Source of the DNA: UBA8190 sp003453695
Lineage (GTDB): Bacteria; Actinomycetota; Acidimicrobiia; Acidimicrobiales; UBA8190
Direction: 5' to 3'
Length of the DNA stretch: 64,000 nucleotides
NCBI GenBank assembly: GCA_036796975.1
Contig: DAIRBY010000010.1
Span: forward strand, 1-64,000
Both the position numbers and the translations under genes were made by a program. Below are positions 15,973 to 25,294 of this stretch, in pieces (position 1 is the first letter of the stretch; every line of letters starts with the position of its first letter). The notes below the pieces were generated by a model. It made no database searches and was not told where the DNA came from. It was given only the letters and a program-made list of their open reading frames with translations.

Positions 15973-16041
15973 GGCGGCGACAGCGGCCCCGGCGACAGCG
16001 GCCACGGCGGCACCAGCGGCCCCAGCCGCAGGCGTGGCCGG

Positions 16042-16905
16042 TCAACGCCCGAGGGCGATCCCCCGGGCTTCGGTCAACGGGACGAGGACTGCGGGCAGGT
16101 CGGTGATGATGCCGTCCACGTCGAGCTCGAGGAGCGCCTCCATGGCGGGCTCGTCGTTGATCGTCCACACGTGCACGGCCAGCCCGGCGGCGTGCGCCGC
16201 CTCCACCAGTTGGCCGTCCACCACGACCTCGCCCCGGTACACGGCCGGCACCTGCAACGCCACGTGGCCGAGCTTCGGTGGTGGCTCGCCCATGCGCACC
16301 GCCCGCACGAACAGCGCCGTCTGCACCGTCCCCGCCGACGTGGCGATGTTCGGGGCCACCGCCGAGAAGGCTTCGGTGGCAGCGTCCAAGAACGAGGCCA
16401 CGATCACGTGGTCGGTGCCGTCGTGCTCGGCCAGCAAACGGGCCAACGCCTCCTCGTAGGGCTTCACGGCCGGTGCCGTCTGCTTGATGTCGAGGTTGAG
16501 CGCCACGTGCGGGTGGCGGTCCATGAGCGCGAGCACCTCCGACAGGGTCGCCACCGCGAAGTCGCGGTCCTCCGGGGCGCGGCCCCGATACGGATAGGCG
16601 TCGGGCTCGAGCCCGGGGGTCACGTCGGCGCCGGGCACGAACCAGTAGGCGTTGTCGAGGGACCGGATCTCGGCCAGGGTCAGCTCGGCGATGCGCCCGT
16701 GCCCGTTCGTGGTCCGGTCGACGGTCTTGTCGTGGCACACCACCAGCTCGCCGTCGGCCGTGGCGTGCACGTCGAGCTCGATGCCGGTCGCCCCCAGGCC
16801 CAAGGCCCGGCGGATGGCGAACAGCGTGGACGACGGCGCCTCCCACGCCCCACCCTGATGGGCGTAGGAGAGGACGCGCCGCCGGGTCCAGGGGTTGTCA
16901 GCCAC
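16042..16905 (-). CDS. Glycerophosphodiester phosphodiesterase family protein
   Basis: 287 residues from GTG 16905, overlapping the end of the kinase gene by eight bases. GDPD TIM barrel: YAHQGGAWEAPSST near the start (the usual HRG is HQG), ATGIELDVHATADGELVVCHD near 45-65 with metal-binding Glu, Asp and catalytic His, LNLDIK near 150, and HVWTINDE near 245. These enzymes hydrolyse glycerophosphodiesters to glycerol-3-phosphate and an alcohol. There is no signal peptide, so it is cytoplasmic and likely acts on deacylated phospholipid. Coupled to the PfkB kinase upstream. Confidence 0.88.
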   Translation of the reverse strand: MADNPWTRRRVLSYAHQGGAWEAPSSTLFAIRRALGLGATGIELDVHATADGELVVCHDKTVDRTTNGHGRIAELTLAEIRSLDNAYWFVPGADVTPGLEPDAYPYRGRAPEDRDFAVATLSEVLALMDRHPHVALNLDIKQTAPAVKPYEEALARLLAEHDGTDHVIVASFLDAATEAFSAVAPNIATSAGTVQTALFVRAVRMGEPPPKLGHVALQVPAVYRGEVVVDGQLVEAAHAAGLAVHVWTINDEPAMEALLELDVDGIITDLPAVLVPLTEARGIALGR

Positions 16906-17998
16906 GGTCGGCTTCGGGCACCGCCGCCAACCCGGCGTCGGCGGCGAGACGGCGCAGGTCGCCTTGCGGGCGAGCACCGAGATGCGAGATGACCTCGGCG
17001 GCACACAACCCTCCCAGCCGGGCGCAGGAGAGGGGCGCCTGTCCGTGGGTCAGGCCGAACAGGAAGCCGGCCGCGTAGAGATCGCCGGCCCCGGTGGTGT
17101 CGACGACGGCGCCGACCGGCTCGGCGGCCACCGCCGCCACCCCTTCGGCGGCCACCACCACCGATCCCGCCGGTCCCCTCGTCAGCGCCGAGAGCACGCC
17201 GGTCTCCTCACAGGCGGCGACGGCGGCATCGAAGTCGGGTGATCCGAACAGCAGCCGCACCTCCTCCTCGTTGGCGAAGAGGACGTCCACCTCGCCGTGC
17301 AACAAGCCCAGGAATTCGCGCTGATGGCGCCGGACGCAGAAAGGATCGGAGAGCGACAGGGCCACCAGGGCGTCGACGCTGTGGGCCAGCTCGACGGCCC
17401 GGCGGATGGCGGCCTTGGCCGGTCCCAGGTCCCACATGTAGCCCTCGACGTAGAGGATCTCGGTCCGGGCCACGAGCGACTCGTCGATGTCGTCGGGGCC
17501 CAAGGTGGACGCCACGCCGAGATGGGTGGCCATGGTCCGCTCCCCGTCCGGGGTCACGAGCACGAGACAGCGGCCGGTGGCACCGTCCTCGACCGACTCG
17601 TCGGCGGGGGCGGGCCGCATGCGCCCCAGGACGACCCCGCAGGCGGCCAGGTCGTGGAGGAAGACCTCGCCGAGCTCGTCCGCAGCCACCTTGCCGAGGT
17701 ACCCCGACGAGCCTCCCAGGGCCGCCACGCCGGCGGCGGTGTTGGCGGCCGACCCTCCCGACACCTCGGTGCCGGGCCCCATGGCGCGGTAGATGGACGC
17801 GGCGCGGCGCAAGTCGACGAGCGCCATGGACCCCTTGGCGAGCTCGAGTCGTTCGAGGTCGTCGTCGGCGGCGTGGCTCAGCACGTCGACCAGCGCCGAG
17901 CCCAAGGCGACGACGTCCAAGGTCGCGCTGGCCGGGCCACCAGCCCCGAAGGAGCGAGCGGCAGCGTCGGGTTCAGCCGGAGGTGCGACCGGGGACAC
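16898..17998 (-). CDS. PfkB family kinase, adenosine kinase-like
   Basis: 366 residues from GTG 17998, eight bases after a -10 element. Ribokinase fold: GSALVDVLSH near 33, the GG signature region GGSAANTAAGVAALGG near 81, and the second signature VDTTGAGDLYAAGFL near 294, holding the catalytic Asp. The long lid and the YVEGYMWD stretch resemble adenosine and inosine-guanosine kinases more than ribokinase or fructokinase, but the substrate cannot be fixed. The first 25 residues are a low-complexity Ala/Pro leader. It is divergent from pepN, 43 bases apart, and coupled to the GDPD gene. Confidence 0.85.
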   Translation of the reverse strand: MSPVAPPAEPDAAARSFGAGGPASATLDVVALGSALVDVLSHAADDDLERLELAKGSMALVDLRRAASIYRAMGPGTEVSGGSAANTAAGVAALGGSSGYLGKVAADELGEVFLHDLAACGVVLGRMRPAPADESVEDGATGRCLVLVTPDGERTMATHLGVASTLGPDDIDESLVARTEILYVEGYMWDLGPAKAAIRRAVELAHSVDALVALSLSDPFCVRRHQREFLGLLHGEVDVLFANEEEVRLLFGSPDFDAAVAACEETGVLSALTRGPAGSVVVAAEGVAAVAAEPVGAVVDTTGAGDLYAAGFLFGLTHGQAPLSCARLGGLCAAEVISHLGARPQGDLRRLAADAGLAAVPEADRG

Positions 17999-18006
17999 GG
18001 CGCCCG

Positions 18007-18034
18007 ACCCTACCGCCGCGGCCGCGGGTAGCCT
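18007..18034. promoter_or_regulatory. Back-to-back leaderless promoters of kinase and pepN
   Basis: TAGGGT on the minus strand (18012-18007) ends eight bases before GTG 17998. TAGCCT on the plus strand (18029-18034) ends seven bases before ATG 18042. The two promoters share 43 bases, so each -35 region overlaps the other -10 and simultaneous firing should be hindered. Confidence 0.6.
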
Positions 18035-18041
18035 CGCCCGG

Positions 18042-20642
18042 ATGACCGACAGGGCCCGCTCGGAGGACGCGTCCTCACCGCACCGCCTGCCCGTCGACGT
18101 CGCGCCCCGGCGCTACCAGCTGCACCTCCGCCCCGACCTCGAGACCGAGATGTTCTCGGGAACGCTGTCCATCGACGCCGAAGCGACCGGAGAGAGCTCC
18201 CGCGTGGTCATGCACGCCCAGGAGCTGTCGGTCACCTGGGCGAAGGTGACGGATGGTGCCGGGGCCGAAGAGGTGACGGTGCGGGCGGACCCCGACCACG
18301 ACGACCGCATCGTGCTGGCGCTTTCTCGCAGGCTGGAGCCGGGGCCGATGCGCATCGAGCTCGCCTTCGCTGGCAAGCTCCTCGAGCAGCTGCGGGGGCT
18401 GTACAAGTCGACGTTCACCGACGCCGACGGACAGCGCCAGACGCTGGCGGTGACCCAGTTCGAGGCCAGCGACGCCCGCCGTGCCTTTCCGTGCTTCGAC
18501 GAGCCCGACCGCAAGGCGGTGTTCTCGCTGGCGGTGGACGTCCCCGAGGGGCTCGCCGCCTTCTCCAACACGCCCGTGGTTTCGGAGGAGCCCCTGGCGG
18601 GCCGGGGCAGGACCATGCAGTTCGCCGACACGATCCCCATGTCCACCTACCTGGTGGCCCTGGTGGTGGGGCGCCTCGAGGCGACCGATCCCGTCGACGT
18701 GGACGGCATCCCGGTGCGCGTCGTGCACGTGCCGGGGCGAGGCGAGCTCACCGGCTTCGCCCTGGAGGTCGCCGCCCATGCGCTGCGGTTCTTCACGGCA
18801 TGGTTCGGACTGCCCTATCCGGGACTGAAGCTCGACTTGGTGGCGGTGCCCGACTTCGCCTTCGGCGCCATGGAGAACCTGGGCTGTGTGGTCTTCCGGG
18901 AGACGACGTTGCTGGTCGACCCCCAGCGCGCCGCGCGCGTCGATCGTGAACGGGTCGCCGACGTCGTGGCGCACGAGATCGCCCACATGTGGTTCGGCGA
19001 CCTGGTGACGATGAAGTGGTGGAACGGGATCTGGCTCAACGAGGCCTTCGCCAGCCTCATGGAGCTGCTGGCCGTGGACGCCTTCCGCCCCGAATGGGAG
19101 CGCTGGGTGACCTTCGGCGTCGAGCGGGACTCGGCCATGTCGGTGGACGCCCTGCACAGCACCCGGCCCGTCGAGTACCCGGTGGGGTCGCCCGACGACG
19201 CCCAGGAGATGTTCGACGTGCTCACCTACCAGAAGGGGGCCGGCGTGCTGCGCATGCTGGAGCGCTACCTGCCACCCGGCGCCTTCCAGGCAGGCATCCG
19301 CCGGTACCTGGCCGAGCACCAGCTGGGCAACACCGAGACCACCGACCTGTGGGACGCCATCGAGCGATCGAGCCAGGAGCCGGTGCGCCGCATCATGGAC
19401 AGCTGGATCTTCCAGGGTGGCTTTCCCCAGGTGCAGGCCCGCCGTGAGGGGGCGCGCCTCACCGTGCGGCAGTCACCGTTCTCCTACCAGGCGCCGGGCG
19501 ACACGAGCGACATGGCCAGGAGCTGGAGCGTGCCCGTGCTGGTGCGCCCCGTCGGCCCCAGCGGCGACGGCGGCCTGGAGCGCCGGCTCCTCGAGAACGA
19601 GCCCGTCACCGTGGAGACGGGCGACGGCCCGGTCGTCGTCAACGCCGGCGGCTGGGGCTTCTACCGCGTCAGCTACGACCCGGTTCTGCTCGAGCAGCTG
19701 ACCGCTGTGGTGGGGACCCTCGAGACGCTCGAGCGCTACAACCTGCTTTCGGACACCTGGGCGGCGCTGGTGGCGGGGCGGGCCGAGCTGAGCGACGTGC
19801 TCCGCCTGGCCGAGGCCCTGCGGCAGGATCCCGAGCCCGGGGTGTGGCGTCCGGTCAGCGGTGCGCTGGACTTCTTGGACCACGTCGCCCCCGACGACGG
19901 CCGGTCCCTGGTGGCCGGCTACACCGGGGCTCTCGTGCGGCCGGCCTTCTCGGCACTGGGGTGGGAACGCCGGCCCGACGACGGGGAGCGCACCACCACG
20001 TTGCGCGGAGAGCTGCTGCGCCTGCTCGGGACGGTCGGAGCCGACGACGTGGTGCAGGGCGAATGCCTGGCCCGCCACGCCGCCGCCACGAGCGACGGTG
20101 CCGCCCTCGACCCCGACCTCACCCCGGCCATCCTGGCCGTGGTGGCGCGAGCGGGTGGCGCCGCGGAGTTCGAGCTCTTCCTCCGGCGCTACCACGACTC
20201 GGACAGTCCCCAAGAGGCCATCCGCTACCTCCAGGGGCTGGCCGGCTTCGAGGACCCGGCCCTGGCCGAACGCGCCTTTCAGATCGCCACCACCGAGGCG
20301 CGCACCCAGGACGGACCTTTCGTCATCTACCACCTCCTCACCAACCGGTTGGCCGGCCCGGCCACGTGGGCACGGGTGGAGGAGTCGTGGGACGAGCTGC
20401 AGGCGCGCTTTCCCCCCAACATCTTCCCGCGCATGCTCGAGGGCGTCCGCCTCATGTGCCGTGAAGCGGCCCACGTGGAGCGGGTGCGGACCTTCTTGGC
20501 CACCCATCCCGTCCCCGGAGGACAACGAGGGGTGGACCAGAGCGTGGAGCGCCTCGGGGTGAACCTGGCGCTGGCCACCCGGCTCGCCGCCACCATGGGC
20601 CGAGAGTTGCGAGCGGGCACCGACCGTTTGCGAGACGGCTGA
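18042..20642 (+). CDS. pepN: M1 family zinc aminopeptidase
   Basis: 866 residues from ATG 18042. The exopeptidase motif FGAMENLG (near 275) and the zinc site HEIAHMWFGDLVT...NEAFA (HEXXH-x18-E, near 309-332) are intact. The N-terminal saddle and C-terminal ERAP1-like helical domain are both present, the usual layout of aminopeptidase N and of tricorn-interacting factor F3 types. It removes N-terminal amino acids from peptides in the cytoplasm. Leaderless promoter upstream. The next gene follows after 13 bases on the same strand. Confidence 0.94.
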   Translation: MTDRARSEDASSPHRLPVDVAPRRYQLHLRPDLETEMFSGTLSIDAEATGESSRVVMHAQELSVTWAKVTDGAGAEEVTVRADPDHDDRIVLALSRRLEPGPMRIELAFAGKLLEQLRGLYKSTFTDADGQRQTLAVTQFEASDARRAFPCFDEPDRKAVFSLAVDVPEGLAAFSNTPVVSEEPLAGRGRTMQFADTIPMSTYLVALVVGRLEATDPVDVDGIPVRVVHVPGRGELTGFALEVAAHALRFFTAWFGLPYPGLKLDLVAVPDFAFGAMENLGCVVFRETTLLVDPQRAARVDRERVADVVAHEIAHMWFGDLVTMKWWNGIWLNEAFASLMELLAVDAFRPEWERWVTFGVERDSAMSVDALHSTRPVEYPVGSPDDAQEMFDVLTYQKGAGVLRMLERYLPPGAFQAGIRRYLAEHQLGNTETTDLWDAIERSSQEPVRRIMDSWIFQGGFPQVQARREGARLTVRQSPFSYQAPGDTSDMARSWSVPVLVRPVGPSGDGGLERRLLENEPVTVETGDGPVVVNAGGWGFYRVSYDPVLLEQLTAVVGTLETLERYNLLSDTWAALVAGRAELSDVLRLAEALRQDPEPGVWRPVSGALDFLDHVAPDDGRSLVAGYTGALVRPAFSALGWERRPDDGERTTTLRGELLRLLGTVGADDVVQGECLARHAAATSDGAALDPDLTPAILAVVARAGGAAEFELFLRRYHDSDSPQEAIRYLQGLAGFEDPALAERAFQIATTEARTQDGPFVIYHLLTNRLAGPATWARVEESWDELQARFPPNIFPRMLEGVRLMCREAAHVERVRTFLATHPVPGGQRGVDQSVERLGVNLALATRLAATMGRELRAGTDRLRDG

Positions 20643-20655
20643 CAGGCTCCCCGCT

Positions 20656-21243
20656 GTGAGCCTTCAGGTCGTCGCCGTCACCTTCGGCGTCGTCTTCCTG
20701 GCGGAGCTTCCCGACAAGACGATGATCGCCAGCATCCTTCTCGCCAGCCGCCACCGGGCCCTGCCCGTGTGGGTGGGCACGGCGTCCGCCATGGTCGTGA
20801 ACTCGGCGGTGGCGGTGGCGGCGGGACGCCTGCTGGCGCTCGCTCCCCCCCGGGCCGTCGACGCCGTGGTCGCCGCCGTCCTGGCCGGCACGGCCGTCTA
20901 CCTGGTGCTCGGCAAGGAGACCACCCAGGAGCGAGAGGGGGCGCAGTACGCCGGGCGTCTGCGCAGCGACCACCGGGTGGCTCTGGGCGCCTTCGCCGTG
21001 GTGGTCCTGGCCGAGCTGGGTGACGTCACCCAGCTGCTCACCGCCAACCTGGCCGCCCACTACCGCGATCCCTGGTCGGTGTTCGTCGGCTCGGCGGCGG
21101 CGCTGGTCGTCGTGACCTCCATCGGCGTGTTCACCGGCCGAAGGCTCGTGCGCGTCCTCCCACTGCACAGCATCCGCAAGGCGGCCGGCGTCGTGCTCGG
21201 CGGCTTCGCGCTGTACGCGGCCGTGAAGGCGGCGACCGGATGA
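20656..21243 (+). CDS. TMEM165/GDT1 family cation transporter
   Basis: 195 residues from GTG 20656. Two repeats each carry the family motif: ELPDKTMIAS (about residue 17) and ELGDVTQL (about 121), matching E-x-G-D-[KR]-[TS] with Pro in place of Gly in the first copy and Val for Lys in the second. Six hydrophobic segments are visible. Members move Mn2+ or Ca2+ out of the cytoplasm by exchange. Its stop overlaps the next start (ATGA), linking it to the methyltransferase. Confidence 0.9.
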   Translation: MSLQVVAVTFGVVFLAELPDKTMIASILLASRHRALPVWVGTASAMVVNSAVAVAAGRLLALAPPRAVDAVVAAVLAGTAVYLVLGKETTQEREGAQYAGRLRSDHRVALGAFAVVVLAELGDVTQLLTANLAAHYRDPWSVFVGSAAALVVVTSIGVFTGRRLVRVLPLHSIRKAAGVVLGGFALYAAVKAATG

Positions 21244-21905
21244 CGACGGCCGCCCGGCGCCGACAGCGCCTGCTCGAGGCGGCCCGGGCCGCCAAGGGCT
21301 TCATGCCCGACGACGAGGGGATGGCGCTGTACCAGGCGGCGCTCCGGGCAGGACGAGCCGGGAGCGCACCGACGTTCGTCGAGATCGGCGCCTGGTGCGG
21401 AAAGTCGACGCTGTACATCGGCGCGGCGGCAGAGGAGAGCGGCGCCGTGCTGTTCAGCATCGACCATCACCACGGATCCGAGGAGAACCAGGCCGGGTGG
21501 GAGCACCACGACCGGGAAGTGGTCGACCCAACTACGGGGCGCATCGACACCCTGCCCTTCTGGCGGCGCACCGTGGACGACGCCGCGCTCGGTTCGACGG
21601 TGGTGGGGGTGGTGGGCGACTCCCCGGCCGTGGCGTCGCGCTGGACGACCCCGGTCGACTTCTGCTTCATCGACGGCGGACACGGGGCCGAGCCGGCATG
21701 GGCCGACTTCCGGGGGTGGGCCCCCCACGTGGCGACGGGGCGATGGCTCGCCATCCACGACGTGTTCCCCGACCCGGCCCGGGGCGGGCGTCCCCCGTAC
21801 GAGCTGTGGTGCGCTGCCCTCGACTCCGGCGAGTTCGTCGAGGACGGGGAGCGTGGGTCGCTGCGCCTGCTCAGACGGGTGGGGACGTCCGGCGGGGCAC
21901 GGTGA
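21240..21905 (+). CDS. Class I SAM-dependent methyltransferase (Methyltransf_24 type)
   Basis: 221 residues from ATG 21240 (ATGA overlap). Motif I is FVEIGAWCGKSTLYIG near 42-57, followed by an SIDHHHG motif II and an FCFIDGGH motif near 143. This arrangement is that of Methyltransf_24 proteins, which act on small metabolites, cell wall glycolipids or antibiotics. It converges with the toroid gene and the two 3' ends overlap by 35 bases. Substrate unknown; the neighbouring glycosyltransferase operon suggests a glycolipid or polyprenyl product, as inference only. Confidence 0.82.
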   Translation: MTTAARRRQRLLEAARAAKGFMPDDEGMALYQAALRAGRAGSAPTFVEIGAWCGKSTLYIGAAAEESGAVLFSIDHHHGSEENQAGWEHHDREVVDPTTGRIDTLPFWRRTVDDAALGSTVVGVVGDSPAVASRWTTPVDFCFIDGGHGAEPAWADFRGWAPHVATGRWLAIHDVFPDPARGGRPPYELWCAALDSGEFVEDGERGSLRLLRRVGTSGGAR

Positions 21906-23028
21906 GGTCGAGGTCGACGGGGAGCAGTTCGTCGCGGAACAGCCCCGCCGCCGGGGTGGCGTCCGACAAGGCGTCGGCGGCGAGCACGACGGCACCGGCG
22001 GTGTAGGTCGTCCGCTCGCCGTAGGGGAACGTGACCTCCTCCGGATAGACGAGCCCGGTGAGATAGGAGCCGTCTTCGCAGCGGTGTGCCTGCGCCCAGG
22101 TGAGCAGGTCCAGTGCTTGCTCCCTTCGGTCCAGGGCGTCGAGGGTGAGGGCGCACTCGGCCGTCTCCGCCGCCGTGACCCAGGGGCCGGTGGACACGCA
22201 CCTCACCCCGAGGCCCTCCATCACGAAGGTGTCCCACCAGGCGTCGATGCGCTCCTCGGCGGCGGCGCCCTCCAGGGCGCCGGTGAGCACCGGGTAGTAC
22301 CAGTCCATGGCGAACTCCGCCTTGGGCTCGAACACGTGAGGGGTGTGCGCCACGGCGTGGGCCACGTGGCCGGCGGCCAGCTCCCAGTCCGGGCGCTCGT
22401 GTCCCAAGGTCTCGGCGCACGCCACGGCACAACGCAGGGCGTGGAAGATCGAGGACGACCCGGTGAGCAGGGGGTAGCGGCCGGGCCGGCCGTCGGGGTC
22501 CACCGACCACAGGATGGCGCCGTCGGCGCGCTGCCAGCGCAGCACGAACGTGATGGCGCGCTCGAGCATGGGCCACATCTCTTCGAGCACCGACCGGTCG
22601 CCCGTCACCCGGAAGTGGTGCCACGCCCCGGTGGCGACGTAGGCGCACACGTTGGTGTCGAGGCGGGGGTCCTTCACCCCGGCACCGGCCAGGTAGTAGT
22701 TGAACCACGACCCGTCGGCCAGTTGCGTGGCCGCCAGCCACCGGTAGGCGCGGCCCGCCTCCTCGTGGAAGCCGGCCACCGACAGGGCCATGGCCGCCTC
22801 GATGTGGTTCCAGGGGTCGCAGTGTCCACCCTCGAACCACGGGATCATGCCGTCGGGCCGCTGCACGGCGGCGATGGAGGCGGCGCTGTCGATCACCTCC
22901 TGGGCCGATATGACCCCGGGGACGTCGGGCACCGCCAGGCCGGCCCGGACGACGAGCTCGGAGCGCACGGCGGCGCCGAGCCCTCGCCCGGCGCCAGGAA
23001 CGGAGAACGAGTCGTCGAGCGGCTTCAT
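21871..23028 (-). CDS. Alpha/alpha-toroid protein (prenyltransferase/six-hairpin glycosidase-like)
   Basis: 385 residues from ATG 23028, with GAGGAA upstream and an ATGA overlap with the methyltransferase stop. It has repeated helix hairpins with the signatures QRPDGMIPWFEGGHCDPWNHIEAAMAL, LADGSWFNYY, LDTNVCAYVATGAWHH and a C-terminal CEDGSYLTG, split here for reading. Such QxxDGS/W repeats occur in squalene/prenyl cyclases and six-hairpin glycosidases, and homologues are often annotated as prenyltransferase. No DXDD cyclase motif is seen. It forms an operon with a GT4 glycosyltransferase and a methyltransferase. True substrate unknown. Confidence 0.7.
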   Translation of the reverse strand: MKPLDDSFSVPGAGRGLGAAVRSELVVRAGLAVPDVPGVISAQEVIDSAASIAAVQRPDGMIPWFEGGHCDPWNHIEAAMALSVAGFHEEAGRAYRWLAATQLADGSWFNYYLAGAGVKDPRLDTNVCAYVATGAWHHFRVTGDRSVLEEMWPMLERAITFVLRWQRADGAILWSVDPDGRPGRYPLLTGSSSIFHALRCAVACAETLGHERPDWELAAGHVAHAVAHTPHVFEPKAEFAMDWYYPVLTGALEGAAAEERIDAWWDTFVMEGLGVRCVSTGPWVTAAETAECALTLDALDRREQALDLLTWAQAHRCEDGSYLTGLVYPEEVTFPYGERTTYTAGAVVLAADALSDATPAAGLFRDELLPVDLDLTVPRRTSPPV

Positions 23029-23735
23029 GACTGCTTCCTCAGGTAGACGACGAGGCTCTTGCCCAGCACGGGGTTGAGAACGCGCTCGGTCACCCGAGTG
23101 AGCCGGGGGGCCTTCACGATGTCCCACACGAGCAGGCGGTGGTAGGCGCGCACGAGCACATGGTCCTCCCGGCGGGGCCCGACCCAGCACCGCAGCCACC
23201 AGTAGGGCGAATGCAGGGCGTGGGCGTGGTGGGACGAGAACACGCGCAGTCCGGTGCGCTGCAGACGGCGCAGCAGGGTGGAGCGCCGGTAGACGCGCAC
23301 GTGCCCGCCGGGGACGTCGTGATACTGCGCCGACAGCATCCAGTTCACCGTCTCGGGCCCGAGCCGGGGCACGGTGACGGCCATGGTGCCCCCGGGACGC
23401 AGCACCCGGGACAGCTCGGCCATGGCGGAGGAGTCGTCGGGGATGTGCTCGAGGACCTCGGCGGCGATGACGCGGTCGAAGGCGCCGTCGCCGAAGGGGA
23501 GGCGCAAGGCGTCGCCCTGGACGGCGCCGGCACCGCAGTCCTTGATCTCCCCGGCGTCGACCATGGCGCCGATGGTGTCGCGCACCTGGGAGACCTCGTC
23601 GGCCTGGGCGTCGACGGCCACCACCAGGGCCCCGCGCCGGGCCGCCTCGAAGGCGTGGCGACCCCCGCCGCACCCCAGGTCGAGCAGGCGCTCGCCGGCG
23701 GTGACGCCGAGACGGCCGTAGTCGACGGTCAGCAC
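23025..23735 (-). CDS. Class I SAM-dependent methyltransferase
   Basis: 236 residues from GTG 23735, overlapping the glycosyltransferase stop by seven bases. Motif I LLDLGCGGGRHAFEAAR (near 17-33), acidic VDAQAD, DGAFDRVIAAEVLEHIPD near 78-95 and RPGGTMAVTVPR near 112 define a Methyltransf_11-type enzyme. The C-terminal half contains a YRRSTLLRRL stretch and a long hydrophobic or amphipathic region (LHSPYWWLRCW), which suggests membrane contact and a lipid-linked substrate. Middle gene of the GT4-methyltransferase-toroid operon. Confidence 0.85.
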   Translation of the reverse strand: MLTVDYGRLGVTAGERLLDLGCGGGRHAFEAARRGALVVAVDAQADEVSQVRDTIGAMVDAGEIKDCGAGAVQGDALRLPFGDGAFDRVIAAEVLEHIPDDSSAMAELSRVLRPGGTMAVTVPRLGPETVNWMLSAQYHDVPGGHVRVYRRSTLLRRLQRTGLRVFSSHHAHALHSPYWWLRCWVGPRREDHVLVRAYHRLLVWDIVKAPRLTRVTERVLNPVLGKSLVVYLRKQS

Positions 23736-25171
23736 GCCGCCGCCTCCCGCTCCCGGCCCGGCCCCCGCCGGGCCGTGGGCGTGGTCCCGGCCCGCACCCC
23801 ATCGGCTCCCTGTGGGCGGGCCCGGTGCTCCTCGAGCACGAGCCGGTACTGCTCGGCCGTGCCCCGGGCCGTCGCCGCCCACGTGAAGCGGCCCAGCACC
23901 CGCTCTCGTCCGCCCGCGCCCAGCCGGGCGGCGAGGACAGGGTCGTCCATCACCCGGCGGATCCCGGCGGCGAGCGCCTCGGGGTCGTCGGGGGTCACGA
24001 GGAGCCCGGTGTCGCCGTCGGTGCCGATCACCTCGGGGAGGGCGCCGCCGGTGGTGGCGACGAGAGGGACGCCACAGGCCATGGCTTCGATGGCGGGAAG
24101 GGAGAACCCCTCGTAGAGCGAGGGCACCACCGCCACCTCGGCCTCGGCGTAGGCCCGGGCCAGCTCGTCGTCGCTGATCCCCGACACACAGCGCACCGCC
24201 GGCTCGAGCCCGAGACGGGCGATGGTGCGCGCCACCCGGCCGCCCTCGGTCGGCCTGCCCACCACGGTCAGCTCCACGTGGCGTTCGGTGCGCAGCTTGG
24301 CCAGTGCCTCGAGCAGGGGCACGAGTCCCTTCATGGGCACGTCGCTCGACGAGGTGACGATCACGCGCCCGGGCAGGCGCGCCACCTCGGGACGGGGACG
24401 GAACACCGTGTGGTCCACGCCCACGGGCACGACGGTCATCCGCTCCAGGGGCACCCCCATGTGCCGGGCGATGTCCGCCTTGGACGACTCCGACACGGTG
24501 ACGACCCGGGGGAGGCTGCGGGCCACGCGCTTCTGCATCCCGAGGAAGCCGAACCAGCGGCGTTGGGTGAAGCGCCGGTAGGCGTTCTCGGCTTTGGCCA
24601 GGGCCAGCTCCCGGTCGACGGTGATGGGGTGGTGCAGCGTCGTGAGAAGGGGCCAGCCGTCCTCGAGCATGCCGAGCAACCCGGATCCCAGGCACTGGTT
24701 GTCGTGGACGACGTCGTAGCGCTCCCGGCGCTCGGCCAGCAGGCGCCGGGCCCGCAGGGAGAAGGTGCGCGCCTCGGGGAACCCGGCGACGCACATGATG
24801 GCGAACTCGTAGAGGTCAACCACCGAGTGGAATTCGCGAGGGTGGGGGACCCGGAAGGGGTCAGGGTCGCGATAGAGGTCGAGGCCGGGCACGGGGGTGA
24901 AGCCGACACCGAGGTCGGTGTCGAGCACGGGCCAGGGCTGGCCGGAGAACACGTCGACGCTGTGGCCCAGCGCCACCAGCTGGCGGGCGAGGTGCCGGGT
25001 GTAGACGCCCTGTCCGCCACAGCGCGGGTTGCCCCGGTACACGAGGTAGGCGATACGAAGGCCCCCAGGACGGGGGGCCGCCGGCGGCACGGCCGGCGGC
25101 ACTTCGATCCTGGTGCTCCGTTCCCATGAGGCCCGCATGTCGGCCACGCGGCGCAGCGGGCCCTTAACCAT
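23729..25171 (-). CDS. GT4 family glycosyltransferase
   Basis: 480 residues from ATG 25171. GT-B fold: N-terminal LRIAYLVYRGNPRCGGQGVY near 38 with the Gly-rich acceptor loop, a C-terminal nucleotide-sugar half with PVGVDHTVFRP near 250 and the family signature PSLYEGFSLPAIEAMACG (E-x7-E) near 355. GT4 enzymes transfer sugars from UDP-, GDP- or ADP-sugars with retention. An alternative start at ATG 25138 is possible. First gene of a three-gene operon with a SAM methyltransferase and a toroid protein; it is divergent from the MgtE_N/CBS gene. Confidence 0.88.
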   Translation of the reverse strand: MVKGPLRRVADMRASWERSTRIEVPPAVPPAAPRPGGLRIAYLVYRGNPRCGGQGVYTRHLARQLVALGHSVDVFSGQPWPVLDTDLGVGFTPVPGLDLYRDPDPFRVPHPREFHSVVDLYEFAIMCVAGFPEARTFSLRARRLLAERRERYDVVHDNQCLGSGLLGMLEDGWPLLTTLHHPITVDRELALAKAENAYRRFTQRRWFGFLGMQKRVARSLPRVVTVSESSKADIARHMGVPLERMTVVPVGVDHTVFRPRPEVARLPGRVIVTSSSDVPMKGLVPLLEALAKLRTERHVELTVVGRPTEGGRVARTIARLGLEPAVRCVSGISDDELARAYAEAEVAVVPSLYEGFSLPAIEAMACGVPLVATTGGALPEVIGTDGDTGLLVTPDDPEALAAGIRRVMDDPVLAARLGAGGRERVLGRFTWAATARGTAEQYRLVLEEHRARPQGADGVRAGTTPTARRGPGREREAAAC

Positions 25172-25246
25172 GCGCGTCCCCCAGGCCGACGGTCATGGCC
25201 GGTCAGCCTCCCCCGGGAGCCCACCAGGGCGCAAACGACCCCGCGC

Positions 25247-25252
25247 TAGCGT
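25247..25252 (+). promoter_or_regulatory. -10 element (TAGCGT) of the MgtE_N/CBS gene
   Basis: TAGCGT lies 42 bases before ATG 25295, so this mRNA would have a leader of about 35 bases with a GAGGAG ribosome site, unlike the leaderless genes elsewhere in the window. Confidence 0.45.
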
Positions 25253-25294
25253 GTGGCGCGGCGGCATCGTCACCGCTCGAGGAGCCGGGCACAC

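Noticed and set aside
15973..16041. GC-rich degenerate repeats (GCGGCCCC, GGCGACAGC) after bL37
   Set aside because: Short and without symmetry or coding content; likely slippage-prone spacer.
18007..18034. Palindrome between the kinase and pepN as a regulator site
   Set aside because: The symmetry comes from two facing -10 elements and a GCCGCGGC-type GC run.
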